Below, in pieces: positions 8,859 to 15,881 of a stretch of 42,982 bases of DNA. The DNA comes from Mesorhizobium tianshanense (GTDB lineage: Bacteria; Pseudomonadota; Alphaproteobacteria; Rhizobiales; Rhizobiaceae), in assembly GCF_007830515.1 (NCBI RefSeq), contig NZ_VLKT01000056.1:1-42982 (forward strand). The letters are read 5' to 3'. The translations under genes and the position numbers were made by a program. A model generated the notes under the pieces. It was not told the origin of the DNA. It saw only the letters and a list, made by a program, of their open reading frames with translations, and searched no databases. The first letter of the stretch is position 1. The number at the start of each line of letters is the position of its first letter.

Positions 8859-9233
8859 ATGAATATTGCGCATCCACTCGTATCGGTCGTCGATGACGAC
8901 GAGTCCGTACGGGAGTCGCTACCCGATCTGATCAAGGAGTTCGGCTTCAGCGTGAGGGCGTTCTCCTCGGCGGAAGAGTTTCTGGCGTCTGATATTGTCG
9001 ACAAGACCAAATGCTTGATCCTCGACGTCTCCATGCCAGGGATGACAGGCCCCGACCTGCAGCGGGAACTCAAACGTCGGGGCCTTCCGATTCCGATCGT
9101 CTTCATCACTGCGCATCGGGACGACACCGTTCGGCCGCGTTTGCTCGAGCGAGGCGCGGTGGAGTGCCTATTCAAGCCGTTCAGCGATGCGGCCCTTCAG
9201 GAAGCGCTCAGTTCAGCGCTCAGTGAGCCCTAG
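8859..9233 (+). CDS. Single-domain response regulator (receiver only)
   Basis: The 124-residue protein is a bare CheY-like receiver. The acidic pair is in SVVDDDESVRESL, the phospho-acceptor is Asp56 in LILDVSMPGMTG, the Thr is in FITAHRDD and the Lys is in LFKPFSD. There is no output domain. Sequence around VRESL and SAEEFL matches FixJ-type receivers. Such proteins can shuttle phosphate between kinases or act as phosphate sinks. It starts 10 bp after the kinase stop and precedes a full FixJ-type regulator, so the two probably compete for or relay phosphate from the same kinase. The longer upstream frame from 8733 overlaps the kinase and is not coding. Confidence 0.9.
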   Translation: MNIAHPLVSVVDDDESVRESLPDLIKEFGFSVRAFSSAEEFLASDIVDKTKCLILDVSMPGMTGPDLQRELKRRGLPIPIVFITAHRDDTVRPRLLERGAVECLFKPFSDAALQEALSSALSEP

Positions 9234-9273
9234 CGTCACGCCATTTTGTGGCCATCTCGTGGAGATATAAGCA

Positions 9274-9942
9274 ATGATTACGCGTTTGGCGACTGCACTG
9301 GGCGACGGAGCGAGATCGGCATCCATGTCGCACGAAATACCTCTCGTATTCGTCGTTGACGACGATGTTTCCGTGCGCGAGTCCCTCGAATTGCTGATCC
9401 GCTCCGCTGGGTGGCAGCCGGAGACATTTGAGTCGGCGCGTGGATTCCTGGCTTGTCCCCGTCCGCTGGTTCCGAACTGTCTGATCTTGGACGTCAATCT
9501 CCCGGATCTCAGCGGGCTCGATCTGCAGCGGTTCGTCTCCGTCGAACGGACCGACATGCCGATCATCTTCGTCACGGGCTACGGCGACGTGCCGATGACC
9601 GTCAAGGCGATGAAGGCCGGGGCTGTCGAGTTCCTCACGAAGCCGTTCAGCGACGAGGTGCTGCTGACTGCGATCGAGCAGGCGCTCGAGCGCAGCAGGA
9701 GCGTGCTTGCATTAGACTCTGAGATTCATGCGCTGCGGGATCGTCACGCATCCCTTAGCCGTCGGGAGCGAGAGGTCATGGCGCTGGTGGTCACCGGCCT
9801 GCTGAACAAGCAGGTCGGCTTCGAGCTCGGTATCAGCGAGATCACCGTGAAGGCACATCGAGGCCAGGTGATGCGTAAAATGAAGGCTCGCTCTCTCCCC
9901 GACCTGGTCAACATGGCGGCGAGGCTCGGAATCGCACATTAA
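9274..9942 (+). CDS. FixJ/NarL-type response regulator with LuxR HTH
   Basis: The 222-residue protein has an N-terminal receiver (VVDDDVSVRESLELL; phospho-acceptor about Asp73 in LILDVNLPDLSG; Thr in FVTGYGDVPM; Lys in LTKPFSDEVL) and a C-terminal LuxR-type helix-turn-helix (LSRREREVMALVVTGLLNK, then ISEITVKAHRGQVMRKM). This is the FixJ/TodT/StyR architecture, so it should bind DNA as a dimer when phosphorylated. The start at 9274 has GGAGAT nine bases upstream; an internal ATG at 9325 lies nearer the receiver. It is the only complete DNA-binding regulator recognised in the window and is therefore the first candidate to bind the repeated palindrome. That link is inferred, not shown. Confidence 0.92.
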   Translation: MITRLATALGDGARSASMSHEIPLVFVVDDDVSVRESLELLIRSAGWQPETFESARGFLACPRPLVPNCLILDVNLPDLSGLDLQRFVSVERTDMPIIFVTGYGDVPMTVKAMKAGAVEFLTKPFSDEVLLTAIEQALERSRSVLALDSEIHALRDRHASLSRREREVMALVVTGLLNKQVGFELGISEITVKAHRGQVMRKMKARSLPDLVNMAARLGIAH

Positions 9943-9944
9943 CT

Positions 9945-10080
9945 AGGGATTTGGCAACCAGTAGCGCTCCGTCTTGATCAAGGCCGGATCTATTCCAGCC
10001 GCGAACGTTCCCCCTCGGTCGCCGTCTCCAACGAAAGGATTCGAACCGCAGATCAGGACTGGGCGAACCGGCATTCTCAT
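9945..10080 (-). pseudogene. Remnant: C-terminal end of a ferredoxin-reductase-like gene
   Basis: In frame on the minus strand it encodes about 44 residues, with MPVRPVLICGSNPFVG and AAGIDPALIKTERYW. These match the last third of the intact gene at 19049-19822 (MPVRQVMICGSHPFVE and AAGIDPAIIKTERYG). Everything upstream is missing. The fragment begins exactly at the stop of the histidine kinase (ATGA overlap at 10077-10080), so a recombination joint sits at the kinase end. It ends in a TAG 3 bp from the FixJ-type gene's stop. It is non-functional as an enzyme. Confidence 0.75.
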
Positions 10081-11666
10081 GGCCGCGGAACAGAAAACGA
10101 AAACGTAGCCCCCGGGCCATCGTTTAGAGCCGCCGATAGGCGGCCATGATGGTTCTCAATAATCGAGCGGCTCACTGCAAGTCCGACTCCCATCCCGGCA
10201 TTCTTCGTACTGTAAAAAGCCTCGAATAGTTTTTTCATAGTGTGAGGGTCGAAACCGACCCCCGCATCCTTCACGCTCAACCGCACCGAATCCCCTTCCT
10301 CCCGTTCGGTTCTGATCAGCAAGTCTCTTGGACGATCATCGACCGTTGTCATAGCGTCCAACGCGTTCCGTAGCAGATTCAGGACGACTTGCTGCAACTG
10401 AATGCGATCTGCCGAGACACACGGGAGGTCGTCGGCGAGTTCAGTCCGCAAAATCACCTGACTGTTCTGGATCTCACCAAGCGACAGCGCAATCACCTCT
10501 CGCGCCGCCTCATTAAGGTCCACTGGCTCAAATGCGGGCTCTTTGTTGCTAAACAGAGCACGCAGCCGCGTAATAACCTGCGAGGCGCGGTCACCGTCTC
10601 GCATGGTGCGCCGCACGGCTTCTCGCACTCCGTCAAGGTCTTGGGGATCGCTGGTCAGCATTCGCAAACAGGTACCGCAGTTCGTAATGATGCCTGTCAG
10701 CGGCTGGTTAATTTCGTGCGCAATCGACGCGGACAACTGCCCTAGCGTCGCGATTCGGCTTGCGTGTGCGAGTTCCAACTGAATTTCGTGGTATCGCCGC
10801 CGCTCATCCTCGAGGCGCTTCGTATCTGTCATATCGCGATAGATCACGTACCCAACCCTCCCACCACTATTGGATGGAACCGGAACGCAGATAAGGGAGA
10901 CTGGCACATGCTTGCCGTCCTTACGTCTGCGGATGGTCTCAACGGCGAATGCCTCCCCCGTATGGAACATCCGATACAAGAAACCTTCGACCTCCTCCTG
11001 ACGATCGTCCAGTGCAATGAGTTCCTTGATTCCCTGACCGATCGCTTCTTCTGCCGTGTACCCAAAAATCTTCGTGAACTCCGGGTTGACACGCGTAATC
11101 CTGAAGTCGCCATCGACCATGACAACAGCTTCTGGAACCCGCGCGAACAGTTCACTGAGATGTGCCTTTTGATCCTCGAGCTCGTTGCCGAAGCGGACCA
11201 GCGTCTGCAGGTCCGCTTGCAGGACATCGCGGCAATGCAATAGGAGTTCCTGGTAGAGGTCGCTGTATCGATTAGCCTTATCATCAAGGACGCAGATGGT
11301 TCCAAACATCCGCCCATCAGGCCAGACAACGGGGAACCCCAAATACGACACCATCCCCACTTGGATCTCAGGAGCCAGCTTCCACTGATCGTCTTCCAAG
11401 GCGTCGATAACAAGCAGCGGTTCGCGGCTCTTGATTACAGCTTCGCAAAAGGTACCGATATTCATCGAGAAAGTATCATCGACTGGAAAAGGATTTCCCT
11501 CCGAGTTGCTAGAAGCCAGGATTCTGTAATGCGTGTAATGCGGCGGTTCGAGTTTGCACACCACCGCCGACGGCACGTGCACGATATTTGCCAAGAGGTC
11601 GGCGATCCGCTGCCATTTCCGAAGAACATCGGACGGAATTGCGATCTCTGCAGAATCTGACTTCAT
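10077..11666 (-). CDS. GAF-PAS sensor histidine kinase
   Basis: The 529-residue soluble kinase has a GAF domain (about residues 20-165, with GTFCEAVIKSREPLLV and GMVSYLGFPVVWPDGRMFG), a PAS domain (about 170-290, RVPEAVVMVDGDFRITRVNP), a HisKA box SIAHEINQPLTG with about His317, and a HATPase domain (NLLRNALDAM, DAGVGF, GMGVGLAVS). The GAF is of the kind placed next to PAS in light- or redox-related kinases. The kinase core is clearly paralogous to that of the 5270-8848 kinase, sharing GIITN(A/C)GTCLRML and ITRLRALFS. It faces the FixJ-type operon convergently and has no receiver of its own, so it may feed the same regulators. A decayed copy of the shared promoter motif lies 199 bp upstream. 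Confidence 0.9.
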   Translation of the reverse strand: MKSDSAEIAIPSDVLRKWQRIADLLANIVHVPSAVVCKLEPPHYTHYRILASSNSEGNPFPVDDTFSMNIGTFCEAVIKSREPLLVIDALEDDQWKLAPEIQVGMVSYLGFPVVWPDGRMFGTICVLDDKANRYSDLYQELLLHCRDVLQADLQTLVRFGNELEDQKAHLSELFARVPEAVVMVDGDFRITRVNPEFTKIFGYTAEEAIGQGIKELIALDDRQEEVEGFLYRMFHTGEAFAVETIRRRKDGKHVPVSLICVPVPSNSGGRVGYVIYRDMTDTKRLEDERRRYHEIQLELAHASRIATLGQLSASIAHEINQPLTGIITNCGTCLRMLTSDPQDLDGVREAVRRTMRDGDRASQVITRLRALFSNKEPAFEPVDLNEAAREVIALSLGEIQNSQVILRTELADDLPCVSADRIQLQQVVLNLLRNALDAMTTVDDRPRDLLIRTEREEGDSVRLSVKDAGVGFDPHTMKKLFEAFYSTKNAGMGVGLAVSRSIIENHHGRLSAALNDGPGATFSFSVPRP

Positions 11667-11860
11667 GCCCCGGCCTCTGTGAAGCGTCCCGTGGGATCGT
11701 CACCTCTCCAGCGAAACGCCACATGGTAGCGGATTTGGCCACGTGGACACCTCGATGGCCCGAATTGCCCAGGCTAGAGTCGGAGCGCTCGCGCCAGTCA
11801 TTAGCCCACGCCCACGCCGGACGATGGAACTCACTCACGTAGTATGGACTTACCCCCACT

Positions 11861-11894
11861 AAGGTCTATGAGACTTTGGTATCGGATCTCCACT
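11861..11894 (-). promoter_or_regulatory. Shared promoter motif, decayed copy (toward the GAF-PAS kinase)
   Basis: On the minus strand it keeps CCGATACC and, at the consensus spacing, ATAG. It continues with ACCTT as copy A2 does, but it has lost the left half-site. It points to the kinase at 11666. On its own this would be weak; the conserved spacing and position make it worth listing. Confidence 0.35.
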
Positions 11895-11927
11895 GCTGCC
11901 TTCGTGGCGAGTACCCGCCTGACCACT

Positions 11928-12287
11928 CTACTGCATTGCACCGATCACAGTTGGTATTAGCTCCGAGACCGTCGGATGGATCGGCACTGCCCATTGAAGG
12001 TCGCGATACTGTGTGCCTGCGTTAATTGCCTCGAGGATGCCGTGGATCGCCTCGTCACCGCCCGTCCCGAGAATCGCGGCTCCGAGGATCTTGCCCGTTT
12101 CCGCGTTGGCGACAACCTTCATGAATCCGAGCGTCTCGCCCTTCTCGACAGCGCGGCTGACTCGCGTCATCGGCCGCGTGCCGACGAGAACGGAGAGGCC
12201 GGCCACCCGCGCTTCCGCTTTGCTCATGCCGGCGCGTCCCAGCGGCGGGTCGATGTAGAGCGGGTAGCCCGCAACCCGGTCGCTCAA
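11928..12287 (-). pseudogene. Remnant: C-terminal part of a MerA/RclA-like flavoprotein
   Basis: An open frame of about 118 residues is nearly identical to the dimerisation domain of the flavoprotein at 17457-18835 (LYIDPPLGRAGMS, GTRPMTRV, GFMKVVANAETGKILGAA, VPIHPTVSELIPTVIGAM). The FAD- and NAD-binding parts and the redox Cys pair are absent. Homology begins abruptly at SDRVAGY near 12285, where the upstream sequence is unrelated. A protein could be made from a TTG at 12287 but it would not be a working reductase. With the ferredoxin-reductase remnant at 9945-10080, it brackets the GAF-PAS kinase. Confidence 0.8.
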
Positions 12288-12633
12288 CGGGTGCGCAGAA
12301 ATGCGAGAAGACGCGAACTCTAGAAAGTCTGACGCTCTTTGCAGGTTCCGAATTCAGCGAGGTGCATCACGTCTGTGCATTCTTGAACTACCTTGAACTA
12401 CGACGTGGAAGCCCTTTCGCGCCTTGTTCCCTTTGCGCCAACAAAGGGTCACGTCGGCAACCCCCGGGGCACGCTCTAGTATCTTGAACGGCTGACTGCG
12501 GCCGATATCGCCACGACGGCCGCCGAGCAAAGAGGCAAGATCAACTTGGGGCCGACACGGAAGCCTCTTTTCGTGACGGCCGCTTCAATCAGGACTGCAG
12601 CTTATGCCACGCTTAGCGGCCCAGACTGATGCC
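12288..12633. other. Intergenic stretch with no recognised gene
   Basis: No frame here gives a recognisable protein. A short plus-strand frame around 12485-12625 reads LTAADIATTAAEQRGKINLG and ends at TGA before the motif at 12634; it may be the tail of a lost gene. The stretch separates the flavoprotein remnant from promoter copy B. Confidence 0.4.
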
Positions 12634-12667
12634 AAAGTATTGACGACACCATCGTGCAATAGATTTG
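12634..12667 (+). promoter_or_regulatory. Shared palindromic promoter motif, copy B
   Basis: The sequence reads AAAGTATTGACGACACC, six bases, then CAATAGATTTG. CAATAG lies 77 bp before the ATG of the short frame at 12740. It shares a longer leader with copy C: GATGC before the motif, GATTTGCCT after it, and AAATCGCGTCA further down, so B and C come from one duplication. Confidence 0.75.
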
Positions 12668-12739
12668 CCTCCACATTTGATTGAACCTGCTCATAGCATC
12701 CGACTATGGAGATGTTCTCCGTGATAAGGAAATCGCGTC

Positions 12740-12898
12740 ATGAAACAATTGTCTCTCATCGCGCCGATTCTATCAGAGTTTCGTGAATTCGTCGCGCCAC
12801 ACTACCGGCCGGAGCTTCACTACATGCGCGGCCCCGGCCCAGCCTACGCGCGCAGCAAGGTCATGGTCGACACGCCGAGACCGCGCGGCGACCGGTGA
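12740..12898 (+). CDS. Short orphan or truncated protein of 52 residues
   Basis: An ATG with AAGGAA eight bases upstream opens a 52-residue frame that starts MKQLSLIAPILSEFREF and ends DTPRPRGDR. The first half looks like an ordinary protein N-terminus; the second half is Arg/Pro-rich. It probably represents the 5' end of a gene whose remainder was lost, with the stop reached out of the original frame. No family is recognised. It sits 77 bp after promoter copy B and upstream of the Cys-rich protein at 13034, which may share the transcript. Confidence 0.45.
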   Translation: MKQLSLIAPILSEFREFVAPHYRPELHYMRGPGPAYARSKVMVDTPRPRGDR

Positions 12899-13033
12899 TG
12901 ATGATGTAGGACTTCGGCAAAGAGGGGCGCCAGCGGCGTGTTCCGTTTAGTGCCTTCAAGAGTCGATTTCCACAGCTCGCAGGCGGCCTTTGCCGATCAC
13001 TGGAGCGACTGCGGCCAGTACAGGAGTTCTGAT

Positions 13034-13510
13034 ATGAAACTGAAGCACGCACTCGACTGCAAACGTGATCCGCTCTGCCGCTGCCATGCCAGTGATCCGC
13101 TCTGCCGCTGCCGTATCAAATGCGACGTGGACAGCGACAGCAAGCCGGCGCGCCACAAGGGCTTGGCGGGCATGACGCTGCCGGCTCTGGGCATCGCCTT
13201 TGTGGTCGGCGCTTGCGGACTCCTCATGGCGCCAGATGCGCGGGCGCATGACGCGTTGCCAACCACCGCGCAGCCGCACGGATGGACTTATCCCTTCTCC
13301 TGTTGCTCCGGCTACGATTGCCGTGAAGTCGCAGAAAACGCCATCAGAGAGCGGCCGGAAGGCTACGTCATCGAGGGTACCGGGGAGGTGATTGCCTACA
13401 CGGACAGCCGCATTAAGAACAGCCCCGATGGCGTTTTTCATTGGTGTTCGGTGGCCGGAGCAAATGACGGGCACACGGTGTGCCTATTTGCACCGCAGAG
13501 AGGGTTCTAG
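13034..13510 (+). CDS. Cys-rich exported or membrane-anchored hypothetical protein
   Basis: The 158-residue protein has three parts. Residues 1-40 contain a tandem repeat, DPLCRCHAS then DPLCRCRIKC, encoded by a 21-base direct repeat with a 27-base period (about 13064-13112). Residues 48-76 form one hydrophobic segment ending in APDARAHD, which could be a signal peptide with cleavage after ARA. The C-terminal domain (about 77-158) has conserved-looking cysteines in FSCCSGYDCREV, FHWCSV and VCLFAP. The C-terminal part resembles small secreted proteins of unknown function common in Bradyrhizobium (WTYPxxCC, GEVIxYxDxRIKxSPDG, FHWC). The cytosolic-side CxC repeats suggest metal binding. The function is unknown. 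The frame open from 12938 adds no conserved residues. Confidence 0.75.
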   Translation: MKLKHALDCKRDPLCRCHASDPLCRCRIKCDVDSDSKPARHKGLAGMTLPALGIAFVVGACGLLMAPDARAHDALPTTAQPHGWTYPFSCCSGYDCREVAENAIRERPEGYVIEGTGEVIAYTDSRIKNSPDGVFHWCSVAGANDGHTVCLFAPQRGF

Positions 13511-13563
13511 TTCTCACAACGGTTCGCTCCTAGCCACGTTGCTACTTCTGGATCGCCACGACC

Positions 13564-14193
13564 ATGAAATCTGCACACGACAGCCCGATCCTCGTCCCGC
13601 AAACCATGCGTCTGGCATTCGAAGACGACACGACGGTTGAGGCATTCAGTTTGCTGGCTAGCCTGACCGAGATTGAGACTCTCCTCAATAATACTTGGGA
13701 GCCGAATATTCGTTTCGATCTACAGATCAGCCCGGCTAATCCAGTTGTGACATGCAGTCGTGTTGGCCTTCAAAGCGCTATCATGAACCTGCTGTTCAAT
13801 GCGCGCGACGCAATGCCGAACGGCGGCGTGATCTCATTCGTCGCTGCTCTTATCTATGAAGGGCAGGTCGCGACGGATGTTGAGCTACGTGTAACAGACA
13901 ACGGGTTCGGCATAACCAAGGATACGCTGCTCCGTGCCACCGATCCTTTTTTCACCACAAAGACGACCGGATTAGGCGGCCTTGGCTTGCCAATGGTGAT
14001 GAGCTTTGTCCATGGGGCAGGAGGACGCCTCTACATCGAAAGCGAACCAGGCGTCGGCACGACCGTGACCTTGCGATTGCCCATTTCCGAGACGGAGGCT
14101 CAGCACCAGCCGGCTTCGCCGGAGTTGCCGAAGGTCAATAGCGCTTCGAGTTGCCATTATCTTTCGGTATCTGGCCGGGACATCCGTCCATAA
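13564..14193 (+). CDS. Histidine-kinase-like ATPase lacking a HisKA domain
   Basis: The 209-residue protein is essentially a HATPase_c domain. It has an N box (MNLLFNARDAMPNGG), a G1 box (VTDNGFGI), an F box (DPFFTTK) and a G2 box (GLGGLGLPMVMSF), and ends with EPGVGTTVTLRLP. There is no H-box, PAS or transmembrane segment; the first 60 residues are unlike a dimerisation domain. It resembles the kinase at 14921-15688 through its ATP-binding half (LMLNARDAMPDGG there). It may be a truncated kinase that lost its 5' half, or an anti-sigma or CckA-like ATPase module acting on another kinase. No strong ribosome site precedes 13564. Confidence 0.75.
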   Translation: MKSAHDSPILVPQTMRLAFEDDTTVEAFSLLASLTEIETLLNNTWEPNIRFDLQISPANPVVTCSRVGLQSAIMNLLFNARDAMPNGGVISFVAALIYEGQVATDVELRVTDNGFGITKDTLLRATDPFFTTKTTGLGGLGLPMVMSFVHGAGGRLYIESEPGVGTTVTLRLPISETEAQHQPASPELPKVNSASSCHYLSVSGRDIRP

Positions 14194-14420
14194 GTATCTC
14201 CCCGCGATGAATAGCGCATGCCGCTCGAACATGTCCTCTTGACCATGTTGTGGCGGGTGAAGGACCGCGCTGCACGACTTGACCAGCGTTGCTATTAGCT
14301 GCGAGAAGGACTCCGAACGCTCGCTCTTACCCCGATCTAATTACAGCCCCTGGGTTGGTGTCGCGGATGAGTCCGAACCGACCAGTTGAAAATCTGAGTG
14401 GTTGGGCGACCAGTGATTAG

Positions 14421-14534
14421 TCGTGCGCGATACGGGAATCGAACCCGTACGAGGCTTTCGCCACACCCGATTGGAAACCCTCTACTATGAGTGCTTTGGC
14501 ATCGGATCCGTCTGCCATGTTGCGGCAATCGCGC
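14421..14534 (-). tRNA. tRNA-like sequence (type II, Leu/Ser-like) with an oversized anticodon arm
   Basis: On the minus strand a perfect 7-bp acceptor (GCGCGAT with ATCGCGC) encloses TG at positions 8-9, a 3-bp D stem CCG/CGG with a 12-base loop containing GG, a variable arm GGCGAAAGCC with a GAAA loop, and a perfect T arm (ACGGG-TTCGATT-CCCGT). The 3' end reads A then CGA, not CCA. The anticodon arm is abnormal: CCGAT pairs with ATCGG around 29 bases, where 7 are expected, holding a possible inner CTC/GAG hairpin. It is about 114 bases long. It may be a decayed tRNA-Leu, an integration-site relic, or a tRNA-shaped small RNA. The anticodon cannot be assigned. Confidence 0.45.
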
Positions 14535-14712
14535 GATCCAAACCCTAACCGAAATCTGCCGTTACGGCAACATGGGTCACACCAACGTATAGGTCCCAAA
14601 ACTATTGGACCCGCAGCGTGACAAGCAGAGGGACCGAATGTGAAAATCATTCTAAGCATCCGGTAAGACTTTGGCTTTCCGCGCGCTCGGCACACTCGCG
14701 CAAACCGATGCA

Positions 14713-14746
14713 AAAGTATTGAGGATACCATCGTCCAATAGATTTG
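14713..14746 (+). promoter_or_regulatory. Shared palindromic promoter motif, copy C (toward a histidine kinase)
   Basis: The sequence reads AAAGTATTGAGGATACC, six bases, then CAATAGATTTG. It is preceded by CAAACCGATGC, as is copy J at 36028-36061. CAATAG lies 179 bp before the kinase ATG at 14921. The region is related to copy B throughout its leader. Confidence 0.75.
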
Positions 14747-14920
14747 CCTGCTCGATTGACCAATTCTGTTCATTGCATCCGTACCAAGCGGATGTAAGAA
14801 GCGCACTGGAAATCGCGTCAGGAAAGCCGTCAGCTCGACGGTCAGTGGCTTCGCCTCGCCACCGTCAGCCTGCGAGAGTTTCCAGAGATGTTCTTCCGGC
14901 CACTCCGATGGAGAGAGGAC

Positions 14921-15688
14921 ATGATCGAAAAACAGCCTCTGACATCCCGGTATCGCAGCGTGCATGAGAACAGCACTGCGCGATCGGGGACCGATCCGCG
15001 AGTATTGCTCGCGTCGATCGTCCACGATTTCAACAATTTCCTCACCCCGATCGTCACGATCCTAGAGGAAATGCAAACTCACAAGATGGGCTCCCCAAGC
15101 CAACTCAGGCGCATCGATGCAGCATTATTCAGTGCGTTCCGCGCCAAAACACTGGCACGGCAGCTGCTTGATTTTGCGAACCCCCGGAAACTCCAGCCTT
15201 CGGCGGTCAATATTAGCCAGCTTCTGGAGTTTATCGAGCCAATCCTGGCGAGCGTGTTGCCTGCCGATATCATCCTTCGGTTCGATGTTGCCGAAGATCT
15301 TGCTCCTGCTTTCATCGATCGGCAGCTTATGGAACGGGCACTGCTTAATCTGATGCTCAACGCCCGCGATGCAATGCCGGACGGCGGCGAGGTTGTCGTT
15401 GCCGCCGCCATTGATCGACAGACCGGTAGCAGTGCCGCGACGCGCGAACCGATGATCCGCCTTTCGGTTGCCGATACCGGTATCGGCATGAGCCAGGCGA
15501 CGCTGCGAAGTGCGGGGGTGCCCTACTTCTCGACCAAAAGTCACGGAACAGGCCTCGGCCTGGCAATGGTGAGCCAACTCATGGAAAGTCAAGGTGGTGG
15601 TCTGTCGATCACAAGCACCCCGTGCCAAGGAACTGCGATCGACCTGTGGCTGCCGGTGATGCCGTCTTCCATTACCGGATTGCGTTGA
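14921..15688 (+). CDS. Small soluble histidine kinase (HisKA-HATPase)
   Basis: The 255-residue kinase has an NtrB/CckA-like H-box SIVHDFNNFLTPIVTILEE with about His35, and a HATPase domain with N (LLNLMLNARDAMPDGG), G1 (VADTGIGM) and G2 (GTGLGLAMVSQLMES) boxes. No sensor domain is attached, so it probably receives its signal from a partner or from the free receiver protein. The ATG at 14921 follows a GAGAGAGGAC ribosome site; the frame is open from 14888 but no better start was found. Promoter copy C precedes it. The HDFNN type of H-box is common in kinases that pair with separate receivers. Confidence 0.88.
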   Translation: MIEKQPLTSRYRSVHENSTARSGTDPRVLLASIVHDFNNFLTPIVTILEEMQTHKMGSPSQLRRIDAALFSAFRAKTLARQLLDFANPRKLQPSAVNISQLLEFIEPILASVLPADIILRFDVAEDLAPAFIDRQLMERALLNLMLNARDAMPDGGEVVVAAAIDRQTGSSAATREPMIRLSVADTGIGMSQATLRSAGVPYFSTKSHGTGLGLAMVSQLMESQGGGLSITSTPCQGTAIDLWLPVMPSSITGLR

Positions 15689-15881
15689 CTATCGAACGGA
15701 AAATCGGGCCATGAAATTCCGGGAACTTATCTCACGGCCGGCAACAACGTTTTGCGTATTCGTGCAGATGCGCGACGCTGGCACAATCTCGCTCGATCAT
15801 CCGGCCGGGCGCTCGTCCCGTCGGAGTTGAACGACGTTGCGGGCGCTCGACGAAACCGGGGCGATAGTGGCCGGGCAGGTC

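Noticed and set aside
12938..13033. Longer start of the Cys-rich protein
   Set aside because: The added residues show no conserved pattern and the ATG at 13034 directly precedes the CxC repeat region.
14417..15025. Minus-strand frame of 202 codons
   Set aside because: It runs over the tRNA-like sequence, the promoter motif and the 5' end of a kinase gene and shows no protein family features.
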